A stretch of 64,000 nt of DNA, from the NCBI GenBank assembly GCA_027587225.1, contig JAPDDQ010000019.1, positions 1-64,000 of the forward strand, given 5' to 3'. A program made the position numbers and the translations under genes. A model generated the notes under the pieces. The model did no database searches and was not told where the DNA came from. It was given only the letters and a program-made list of their open reading frames with translations. This DNA is from Solirubrobacter taibaiensis (GTDB lineage: Bacteria; Actinomycetota; Thermoleophilia; Solirubrobacterales; Solirubrobacteraceae). Shown here one piece after another: positions 1-6,461 of the stretch (within the stretch, counting starts at the first letter, position 1; every line of letters begins with the position of its first letter).

Positions 1-932
1 CTCGCCCGGCGCAACTGCGCACTGCTCAACCATCCGGTGGCGCGCGACCGCCGGGCCGGTGCGGCGCCCGGCCATGGGCCGTCGCCGAGTGGCGCCGCGT
101 CACGCGTCGTCGCGTCGTCGTCCGCGCGGCGGGCCGGCGGCGGTACGTCGGTGCCGGCGAGGGCGGCGTCGAGCGCGGCGACGAAGCTCGTCGCGTCGGC
201 GTACCGCTCACTCGGCTCCTTCGCGAGGCCGCGCTCAAGCACGGCGTCGACGGCCGGCGGCAGCTCGGGGCGGCGTTCGCTCGCCGGCGGGACGGGCGCG
301 TCGACGTGCGCGAACAGGATCGCGGCGTCGGTACGGCGGGGGAACGGCACGTCGCCGGTCAGCAGCTCGTAGGCCATCGCGGCCAGCGCGTAGCGGTCGC
401 TCGCGGGCGTGGCGCGACCGCCGCGCACCAGTTCGGGCGCGAGGTAGGGCAGCGAACCGAGGACCGCGCCCGTCCGCGTTCCCGCCGCTGTCGTCACCTC
501 CTCGCGCGCGAGCCCGAAGTCCGCGAGCAGCACGCGATCGGTGTCCGCGAGGACGTTGGACGGCTTCACGTCCCGGTGCACCACGCCGACCGCGTGCGCG
601 TGGTCCAGCGCTGCCGCCACTGCGCAGAGGACGGTGAGGGGATCGGGCAACGGCCCGTCGACGAGCTCCATCGCCAGCCACGGACCGTGCGTCGGGTCGG
701 TCCCGTACCCGTGCACGGCGGCGATCGCGGGATGGTCGAGCCCGGCCTGGGCCTGGGCGCCGCGCAGGAACCGCGCGCTGTCCGCGGGGTCGCCGACCTT
801 CAGCGCCACGGCGCCTTCCTCGGACGTCGCTTCGAACACGACGGCCGTGGCGCCTCGCCCGAGCACCCGCACCACGCGATATCCGCCGATGATCGTCCCC
901 GTTGCGATGGCGACGCTCACCGGCGCGGTCAC
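1..932 (-). CDS. Serine/threonine protein kinase, C-terminus beyond window
   Basis: Hanks-type protein kinase that phosphorylates Ser/Thr on unknown substrates. Reading the minus strand from GTG at 932 gives a glycine loop (GRGATA, residues 25-30), the ATP-binding VALK lysine (K45), the catalytic loop HRDVKPSN (about 119-126), DFGLA (138-142) and an APE segment near 165. The usual helix-C glutamate in the R-E-A segment appears to be Gly (FLRGAQ, about 55-60), which is odd and could reduce activity. The kinase domain ends near residue 260 and is followed by an Ala/Arg/Asp-rich stretch that runs off the left edge, so a membrane segment or sensor domain cannot be seen. It lies 20 bp downstream of the deformylase gene but has its own TAGGCT box 6 nt before the start. 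Confidence 0.88.
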   Translation of the reverse strand, partial: MTAPVSVAIATGTIIGGYRVVRVLGRGATAVVFEATSEEGAVALKVGDPADSARFLRGAQAQAGLDHPAIAAVHGYGTDPTHGPWLAMELVDGPLPDPLTVLCAVAAALDHAHAVGVVHRDVKPSNVLADTDRVLLADFGLAREEVTTAAGTRTGAVLGSLPYLAPELVRGGRATPASDRYALAAMAYELLTGDVPFPRRTDAAILFAHVDAPVPPASERRPELPPAVDAVLERGLAKEPSERYADATSFVAALDAALAGTDVPPPARRADDDATTRDAAPLGDGPWPGAAPARRSRATGWLSSAQLRRA

Positions 933-938
933 CGGCCG

Positions 939-944
939 AGCCTA
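939..944 (-). promoter_or_regulatory. Leaderless -10 box for kinase
   Basis: TAGGCT on the minus strand, 6 nt before the GTG at 932 and inside the 20-bp gap after the deformylase stop. It supports that start and implies a leaderless transcript. Confidence 0.5.
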
Positions 945-952
945 ACCGCCCG

Positions 953-2119
953 TCAGCGGCGGCGCTTGGGTTTCGTGCGCGCGGGCGGTGGCGCCGCCGC
1001 GTCCCGCAGCACCTCGGCGACGGCCTGTTCCTCGCGCGGCGGCCCGGAGTACGGGGCGAGCTCGGCGTCGGGCGCCATGCGGTCGGTGAACAGCACGCCG
1101 TCCAGGTGGTCCATCTCGTGCTGGACGATGCGCGCCTGGTAGCCCTCGAACTCCAGCTCTATCGGCTCGCCCTCGACCGTGTGGTTGCGCACCTTGATGG
1201 CCACGTGCCGCTCCACCGGGCCGCGCCAGCCCGGGAGGCTCAGGCACCCCTCCGGGCCGATCTCGGTCTCATCGGAGCGGTCGAGGATCTCCGGATCGCG
1301 CAGCAGGACGGGCACGTGCTCGCGGTCGTCGATGGCCGCGATGCGGAGCCCGAGGCCGACCTGCGGTGCCGCGAGGCCGACGCCGCCGCGCTCGTACTGC
1401 TCGCGGAACAGGCCGTAGGCGAGGGCGCGGAGGAACTTCGGGTCGAGCTCGATGCCCGGCGCGGACGGTGGCCGGACGACGATCGGGTCGAGCTGCCACA
1501 GCTGCGGGTCGAACGTGGCGACCGAGACGGGCTCGGCGCGGCGGCGCTCCGGCTCCAGTTCGCCGAACAGCAGCGCGGCCGCCCGCTCCGCCTGCGCGTC
1601 GGGCATGGGCATGGTGCCGAGCGGCTGCACGCCCTCGTGGTCGAGGAAGAGCCGCCCGTCGAGGATCTCGATCTCGTGCTGGAGCACGCGCGCGTGCCAG
1701 TCGTGGAACGTCTCGGTGCGGTCCTGGCCGGCGAGCGTCTGCCAACTCACGGTCACCGTCTGTGCCCGGCGGACCTCGGCCCGAACTCCGGGCAGGCACA
1801 GGTTGCCCTCCTCGCCGGCGACCATCCGGCCCGACGTCTCCTCGATCCGCGGGTTGAACATCGCGGTAGCCGGCCCTTCGGCCGCGTCGATGATCACGCG
1901 TAGCCCGACGCCGAGCATCGGCGCCGCCAGGCCCGCGCCGACCGGGCCGCGGACCAGCGCGGCGGCAAGGCCGCCGGCGAGGCTTGCGCGCAGCTCACGC
2001 GACGTGGCGTCGAAGTCGACGGGCGCGGCGCGGGCGCGCAGGGCATGCCCGGGCAGCCGCAGGGCGCGCACGCTCGTGGTGAGCATGGTCAGTGGTGACG
2101 GCGGCGGGATCGGCGGCAC
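953..2119 (-). CDS. def: Tandem peptide deformylase with degenerate N-terminal domain
   Basis: Removes the formyl group from N-terminal Met of nascent proteins. At 388 aa it is about twice the usual length of about 170-190 because two deformylase domains are fused. The C-terminal domain (about 205-370) has all three motifs: GVGLAAPQ (246-253), EGCLSLPG (290-297, metal ligand C292) and QHEMDHLDG (333-341, ligands H334 and H338, catalytic E335). The N-terminal domain (about 15-190) keeps the fold but has GAGLAAPM (Q to M), EGNLCLPG (Cys ligand to Asn) and QHEIEILDG (second His ligand to Ile), so it should not bind metal. The GTG at 2119 is chosen because a TAGGCT box lies 8 nt upstream; an in-frame ATG at 2086 is the alternative. 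Activity of the second domain is inferred from intact motifs. Confidence 0.9.
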   Translation of the reverse strand: MPPIPPPSPLTMLTTSVRALRLPGHALRARAAPVDFDATSRELRASLAGGLAAALVRGPVGAGLAAPMLGVGLRVIIDAAEGPATAMFNPRIEETSGRMVAGEEGNLCLPGVRAEVRRAQTVTVSWQTLAGQDRTETFHDWHARVLQHEIEILDGRLFLDHEGVQPLGTMPMPDAQAERAAALLFGELEPERRRAEPVSVATFDPQLWQLDPIVVRPPSAPGIELDPKFLRALAYGLFREQYERGGVGLAAPQVGLGLRIAAIDDREHVPVLLRDPEILDRSDETEIGPEGCLSLPGWRGPVERHVAIKVRNHTVEGEPIELEFEGYQARIVQHEMDHLDGVLFTDRMAPDAELAPYSGPPREEQAVAEVLRDAAAPPPARTKPKRRR

Positions 2120-2127
2120 GACAATCG

Positions 2128-2133
2128 AGCCTA
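2128..2133 (-). promoter_or_regulatory. Leaderless -10 box for double deformylase
   Basis: TAGGCT on the minus strand, 8 nt before GTG 2119. It faces the promoter of the divergent XRE gene across a 60-bp intergenic region. Confidence 0.45.
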
Positions 2134-2162
2134 CACGGGACTTCTCAGTCCGTAGCCGGGCG

Positions 2163-2168
2163 TAGACT
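2163..2168 (+). promoter_or_regulatory. -10 box for XRE regulator
   Basis: TAGACT, 11 nt before ATG 2180. A start site about 7 nt downstream leaves a leader of only a few bases. Confidence 0.5.
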
Positions 2169-2179
2169 GCCGGTCACTC

Positions 2180-2707
2180 ATGTTCGGCGACGTGATTCGG
2201 CGGCGGTGCGAGGAGCTCGGGCTCACGCAGACCGAGCTTGCCGACCGGGTCGGCGTGCATGTCCGGCAGATCCGGCGCTACGAACGGGGCGAGCAGCAGC
2301 CGGTGCTGGGCGTGGCCGCGAAGCTCGCCGCGACGCTGGGGGTGAGCCTCGACGAGTTGGCCGGCGCCGGGGACGGGCCGCTCGACGGCGAGTGGTGGTC
2401 TGCGCGCCAAGTTGAGGTGGACGGGCGGGCGCTGATCGCGACCGTGCCGGTGACGTTGCGGCGGCGCGGGGACACGATCTCGGTCGAGGGACGCGGCTGG
2501 CGGGGTGAGCTCCGGCTGTGGGAGGACGAGCGGACGTTGACCGGCTGGTACGGCGGCACCGGGGCGCCGGGGACGATGCTCTTCGCGCTCGAGCAGGACG
2601 GAACGAGCGCGACGGGGCGCTGGGTGACGCAGGCCGGGACCGGCCATGCGGCACTGGCGAGGACGCGCGAGCAGGCCGCGGCGGTGATCGCCGGTCTGAC
2701 CCCCTGA
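2180..2707 (+). CDS. XRE-family regulator with lipocalin-like C-terminal domain
   Basis: DNA-binding regulator of 175 aa. Residues about 4-60 form a Cro/C1-type helix-turn-helix (LTQTELADRVGVHVRQIRRYERG). Residues about 70-155 are beta-rich, with a WRGELRLW strand and GWYGGTG and GRWV segments that resemble the lipocalin-like sensor tail common in actinobacterial XRE proteins. No Shine-Dalgarno is present and a TAGACT box sits just upstream. It precedes a secreted protein and a SipW-type signal peptidase on the same strand by 84 bp, so it may control them; that is inference from position. Confidence 0.82.
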   Translation: MFGDVIRRRCEELGLTQTELADRVGVHVRQIRRYERGEQQPVLGVAAKLAATLGVSLDELAGAGDGPLDGEWWSARQVEVDGRALIATVPVTLRRRGDTISVEGRGWRGELRLWEDERTLTGWYGGTGAPGTMLFALEQDGTSATGRWVTQAGTGHAALARTREQAAAVIAGLTP

Positions 2708-2791
2708 CTAAAGGATTGCTAACCGAAGCCGACGACTGTGGCCATCATCACTCTGTCGGCCGGCTGACACGGCCAGAAAAGGAATGGCGCC

Positions 2792-3430
2792 GTGTCCAGG
2801 CCCTTCAACTTCATCCCTCGCGGGCGGCTTGCCGCCTGGCTCGCCTTCGGGGCCACCGGCCTCGCCACGGGCGCCGTGTGGGCGACCGGCTTCGCTTCGG
2901 TCTCCGCCGGCAACGGCACGACGGGCGAGTCGCCCGCGTTGACCAAGACCGACGCCGTCGACGCGACCTCCGCGCTCAATGGCACGGCGGCGGCCGTGAG
3001 CCCGATCGTGTTCGACTGGGACGGCCGCTGGGGCAAGGTCACCGCCCCGAAGGTCATGTTCAAGGTCGACCTGAGCGACGCGAAGTTCGCCGACCCGAAG
3101 CGTTACAACGTCGCGATCCTGCTCTCGAACATCACGGCGCTCACGGGTTGGGCCACGCTGCAGCTCGAGCTCGAGCACGTCGAGAAGGCTGCGAACGGCT
3201 CCTGCGTCGCCGCTGACTTCGACGGCACGAAGGATCCCAAGCTCCTCAACATCGACGACCAGGACGCCGGCGTCTACTGGAACACCCTCGAGGGTGAGAA
3301 GGTCCACTGCTTCGGCATCGGCGTCACCCCCGCGTCCGCCGACTACACGACCACGTTCCTGCGCGCCGCGCAGGACACCGCCCCCGGCGTCTTCCCGTCG
3401 TTCATCGCGACGGTCGACCGCGCCGCCTAG
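2792..3430 (+). CDS. Secreted protein beside SipW-type signal peptidase
   Basis: Exported protein of 212 aa, family not recognised. It has a long N-terminal signal region (hydrophobic about 13-38, plausible cleavage after ASVSA near 40). The mature part is beta-rich, with two cysteines (GSC and VHCFG) that could form a disulfide, and no membrane anchor. GTG 2792 is chosen because an AAAAGGAA purine run lies about 8 nt upstream; an ATG at 2784 is in another frame. The signal peptidase gene starts 12 bp after the stop, so the two are probably co-transcribed and this is a candidate dedicated substrate, as TasA is for SipW in Bacillus. There is no clear TasA/camelysin signature, so the analogy rests on gene order. 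Confidence 0.75.
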   Translation: MSRPFNFIPRGRLAAWLAFGATGLATGAVWATGFASVSAGNGTTGESPALTKTDAVDATSALNGTAAAVSPIVFDWDGRWGKVTAPKVMFKVDLSDAKFADPKRYNVAILLSNITALTGWATLQLELEHVEKAANGSCVAADFDGTKDPKLLNIDDQDAGVYWNTLEGEKVHCFGIGVTPASADYTTTFLRAAQDTAPGVFPSFIATVDRAA

Positions 3431-3442
3431 CGAGTTGCGGTC

Positions 3443-4588
3443 ATGCCGCCGACTCACCTCCTCGTCGCCGCGCCGGGGCTGCGTGTTTCGCGCCCCCGCG
3501 CGGAGCGAGCGCAGGCCCGAGCCGGCGGCACCCGCTGGATCTTCGTCGCGACGCTGCTGCTGGCCGTCGCGGCCGCGCTCGGCTATCTGAACACGTGGCC
3601 GCCGCTCGCGACCGTGATGTCGGCGAGCATGGCGCCCACGATCAACACGGGCGACATCGTGGTGCTCAAGCGCCTCGACGCGCCCGCCGCGATCGGCCAG
3701 GTCGTGATGGTGCGCGTCCCCGACGACGCCCGTGCCCGGTTCGGCTATCCGCCGGTGGTCATCCACCGCGTCGTCAAGATCGCGGCGGACGGCACGGTCA
3801 CGACCAAGGGCGACGCCAAAGAGGAGATCGACCCGTTCACGGTCCCACGATCGGCGATCGACACCCACGTCCTCACCCACATCCCCGCCGCCGGCCAGGC
3901 CTTTGGCTTCCTCAGCAGCACGCTCGGCCTGCTCTGGCTCGCCGGCGGCGCCGCCCTGTTCTTCGGGTGGCCGCTGCTCGAGCGCTACCGCGAGACCCAG
4001 CGCCGCGTCGTGAGCGACCGCGAGGAGCGCGAGCTCGTGCTGGAGGCGCTCCGCTCGCAGGTGGAGCTGCTGCCGAGCCAGATCGAGCGGGCGGTCGCCA
4101 CCGCCGTCGCGGCGATCGAGCCGGCCGCGCCTCGAGCAACGCCCCGCCTCGTGGCGTCGAGCACCGTCGCTGCCCCCGCGCCCGTCGTCACTGCACCGCG
4201 CCCCGCCGCCCCCGCCGCCCCCGCACCGCGCCCCGTCGCGCCCGCCGTGCCCGCCGTCATCGCGCCGACCCCCGTCGTGCCGGCCGTGGTTGCGCCGGCC
4301 CCCGTTGTGCCCGTCTTCGCCATGCCGGCCCCCGGCGCGCACGTGCTCGCCGCGGCCATCGTCGTCACCCCGGTGGTCGCAGCGCCCGCGCGGGTCGTGT
4401 CGGCCAGCCAGTTCGAGGCCCTCGCCCTCGCGCGGCGGACGCCGCCGCCCGCACCGACCGCGCCCCCGGCGCCGCCCTCACGCTTCCCCACCGCGCCCGC
4501 GCGGATCGCCGCGCCCGCTTGTGCCCCGCCGCCCGCCGCGCGTGTGGCTCCGCGCCCCGGCGCGCTGTGCGCGGTCGGCGGCCCTTGA
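3443..4588 (+). CDS. Signal peptidase I, SipW/Sec11-like, with long Pro/Ala tail
   Basis: Membrane serine protease that cleaves signal peptides of exported proteins. Transmembrane helix about 31-48 is followed by the catalytic Ser motif SASMAPTINTGD (Ser about 62) and the VIHRVV motif (His about 108). A His in place of Lys as general base marks the SipW/Sec11/archaeal type rather than LepB. A second hydrophobic segment spans about 154-178, then a charged coil (about 182-215). Residues about 220-381 are almost entirely Pro/Ala/Val repeats, which is unusual; the usual family length is about 180-200. The tail may span the wall or be cytoplasmic. The gene follows the secreted protein gene by 12 bp. 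Confidence 0.87.
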   Translation: MPPTHLLVAAPGLRVSRPRAERAQARAGGTRWIFVATLLLAVAAALGYLNTWPPLATVMSASMAPTINTGDIVVLKRLDAPAAIGQVVMVRVPDDARARFGYPPVVIHRVVKIAADGTVTTKGDAKEEIDPFTVPRSAIDTHVLTHIPAAGQAFGFLSSTLGLLWLAGGAALFFGWPLLERYRETQRRVVSDREERELVLEALRSQVELLPSQIERAVATAVAAIEPAAPRATPRLVASSTVAAPAPVVTAPRPAAPAAPAPRPVAPAVPAVIAPTPVVPAVVAPAPVVPVFAMPAPGAHVLAAAIVVTPVVAAPARVVSASQFEALALARRTPPPAPTAPPAPPSRFPTAPARIAAPACAPPPAARVAPRPGALCAVGGP

Positions 4589-4621
4589 CCCACGCGCACC
4601 GCCTTGGCAACGTGCGGGGTG

Positions 4622-5065
4622 ATGCACCACACGTTGATCGTCGCGAACCGGACCGCCTCGACGCCCGTGCTGCTGCAGGAGGTGGACCGGCGGGCTGAGT
4701 TCCGGCGCACCGCGTTCACGCTGCTCGTACCCGACGCCACGCCGGCCAACTGGACGCTGGAGGACGCCGTGAAGACGTTGCGGAAGGCCGCGGCGGGCAT
4801 CAACGGCAATCGCAAGACCTACGTCGACGGGATCGCGAACGCGAGCGAGGACCCGTTCGAGGCGGTCAAGACGGCCGTGGAGGCCGGCGAGTACGACGAC
4901 ATCGTCATCTCGACGTTGCCGTCGCGCACGTCGCTGTGGCTGGGCCGTGACCTCCCGCGGCGCGTCGAGGGCCTCGGCCTCCCGGTGGCGGTGATCACGC
5001 CGCCGAACACGCACGGGTTCTCGCTGTTCGCCAAAGGCCCCGGCTCATACGAGAGCGGCCGCTGA
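4622..5065 (+). CDS. UspA-like hypothetical protein
   Basis: Small cytosolic alpha/beta protein (147 aa) of unknown function. The N-terminal strand (HHTLIVANRTAS) and the C-terminal segment YDDIVISTLPSRTSLWLGRD then RRVEGLGLPVAVITPP resemble universal-stress-protein-like proteins of actinobacteria, where a buried strand, a loop and a Leu/Arg-rich helix recur. ATG 4622 is preferred; a TTG at 4604 and a GTG at 4619 are in frame. No strong ribosome-binding site was seen. The last 21 bp overlap the 3-prime end of the convergent serine hydrolase gene. Confidence 0.7.
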   Translation: MHHTLIVANRTASTPVLLQEVDRRAEFRRTAFTLLVPDATPANWTLEDAVKTLRKAAAGINGNRKTYVDGIANASEDPFEAVKTAVEAGEYDDIVISTLPSRTSLWLGRDLPRRVEGLGLPVAVITPPNTHGFSLFAKGPGSYESGR

Positions 5066-6139
5066 CACCGCCGCGGTGAAGTCGTCGAAGCCGTCGTCGG
5101 GGCCGCCCATCGCCTTCTGCGTGAGCAGCACCGCGACCGTGTCGTGGCTCGGGTCCACGCTCGCGGTCGTGCCCGATCCGCCAGTCCACCCCCAGGCTCC
5201 GGTCTCCGGGATCACGCCCGTGCCGAGCCCCCAGCTCGCGAAGGACGGCAGGAACGCCGCCGGTGCGGCTGCGCGCTGCTGCGCGGTCAACGCGTCGGAG
5301 GTCAGCGCCGCGCGGGACGCGTCGCTCAGCAACTCGCCGTCCGCCATCCCGCTGTAGAAGCGCAGCACGTCGCCGGCGCTCGACACCAGCCCGCCGCTGA
5401 GCTGCTCGAAGCCCGGCGGATGGGCGAACTTGCCGTCGGGCGGGTCGATCAGCTCGAGCGAGCTGTCGTACGCTGCCGCAAGCCGCGCCGGGTCCGCGGC
5501 GACGAACGCCGTGTCGCGCATCTTCAGCGGCTCGAAGATCCGCTCCGCCATCAGCTCCCCGAGCGACCGCCCCGTCGCCCGCTCGAGCACGATGCCGAGC
5601 AGGTTCATGCTCGTCTCGTACTGCCAGCCTTCGCCGGGCTGAAACAGCAGCGGCAGCGCTCCCACGCGCGCCATGAACTCGTCTCCGGCGATTGAGTGGC
5701 CGATCGGACTGGGGAACACGTCACGCTCGAACATCGCCGCCTGCAGCGGAGTCGGCTCGATCACGACGCCCCACCCGGAGGTGAGTGTCAGCAGGTGCCG
5801 GATCGTCACCGGACGCACCGCGGGCACCGTGTCCTCCAGCGGCCCGGCCGGGTCCCGCAACACGCGCGGGGACTCGAGCTCCGGCGCCCACTGCGCGACC
5901 TCGTCGTCCAGCGACACGACCCCGTCCTCGACCAGGCTCAGCGTCAACACGCCGCCCATCGGCTTGGTGATCGAAGCGATCCGGAACAGCGTGTCGGTGC
6001 GCATCGGCGGGCTGTCGGGCTCGACGGCCGTCCGCCCCGCCGCGTGGATCTCGACGTGCCCGCGCACCCGCACGGCGGCCACGTAGCCCGGGCGGCGCGC
6101 GTCCGCCACGCGCCAGATGTCATCGAAGCTCATACCCAT
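5045..6139 (-). CDS. Serine hydrolase, class C beta-lactamase/esterase family
   Basis: Penicillin-binding-protein-like hydrolase of 364 aa (beta-lactamase/transpeptidase fold). The nucleophile motif SITK is at 56-59, the Tyr motif is YETS at 174-177, and the third-motif region reads WGWTGGSG near the C-terminus instead of KTG. No signal peptide is evident, so it is probably a cytoplasmic esterase or amidase-like member rather than a resistance enzyme. ATG 6139 and ATG 6133 are both possible starts. The substrate cannot be predicted. Confidence 0.85.
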   Translation of the reverse strand: MGMSFDDIWRVADARRPGYVAAVRVRGHVEIHAAGRTAVEPDSPPMRTDTLFRIASITKPMGGVLTLSLVEDGVVSLDDEVAQWAPELESPRVLRDPAGPLEDTVPAVRPVTIRHLLTLTSGWGVVIEPTPLQAAMFERDVFPSPIGHSIAGDEFMARVGALPLLFQPGEGWQYETSMNLLGIVLERATGRSLGELMAERIFEPLKMRDTAFVAADPARLAAAYDSSLELIDPPDGKFAHPPGFEQLSGGLVSSAGDVLRFYSGMADGELLSDASRAALTSDALTAQQRAAAPAAFLPSFASWGLGTGVIPETGAWGWTGGSGTTASVDPSHDTVAVLLTQKAMGGPDDGFDDFTAAVSAAALV

Positions 6140-6173
6140 CTTCGACCGTCCGACGTGCCCGGATTCATCGCGC

Positions 6174-6179
6174 TACAGT
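6174..6179 (+). promoter_or_regulatory. Leaderless -10 box
   Basis: TACAGT, 6 nt before ATG 6186. It is the main reason to choose that start for the small downstream gene. Confidence 0.5.
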
Positions 6180-6185
6180 CGCCGT

Positions 6186-6455
6186 ATGGACCGGTTCGAC
6201 GATGTCGAGACCCGGATCGTGGATGAGCCCGCCCCGGCCGCGCCCGTGCGCAGCCAACGGCGGCTCGGGCATGCGGTTGTCGCCTTGACGGCGGCTGCCG
6301 TCGTCACCGGCACGCTCGCCGCCAGCGCCACGGCGCTGACGAGCACCGCCCAGGCCCCGACTCGCGCCGCGGAGAAGTCCGCGGCGGAGAAGTCGTGGTG
6401 GGACGGGAAGTGCCGGAAGGGCGAAGGTCACCGCCGTTCAGCGGTGACCTACTAG
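6186..6455 (+). CDS. Small membrane-anchored or secreted hypothetical protein
   Basis: 89 aa, unrecognised. It has an acidic N-terminus, then basic RSQRR, one hydrophobic segment (about 28-50, Ala/Val/Thr-rich), then a short extracytoplasmic tail with a repeated AAEKS unit and a single Cys. The last codons lie within a perfect 10-bp hairpin (6425-6450), so coding and terminator appear to overlap. Support comes from the leaderless promoter and a plausible topology only. Confidence 0.5.
   Translation: MDRFDDVETRIVDEPAPAAPVRSQRRLGHAVVALTAAAVVTGTLAASATALTSTAQAPTRAAEKSAAEKSWWDGKCRKGEGHRRSAVTY
6425..6450. terminator. Hairpin at convergent gene ends
   Basis: Perfect 10-bp inverted repeat (AGGTCACCGC/GCGGTGACCT) with a 6-nt loop at 6435-6440. 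It lies in the last codons of the small plus-strand gene and just past the end of the minus-strand peptidase gene. There is no T-run, so it may act as a bidirectional, possibly Rho-assisted terminator. Confidence 0.45.
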
Positions 6456-6461
6456 TCATCT

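Noticed and set aside
5045-6139. Beta-lactamase resistance gene
   Set aside because: SxxK and Tyr motifs are present, but the KTG-type box is GGSG-like and there is no signal peptide. An esterase-type serine hydrolase is more likely.
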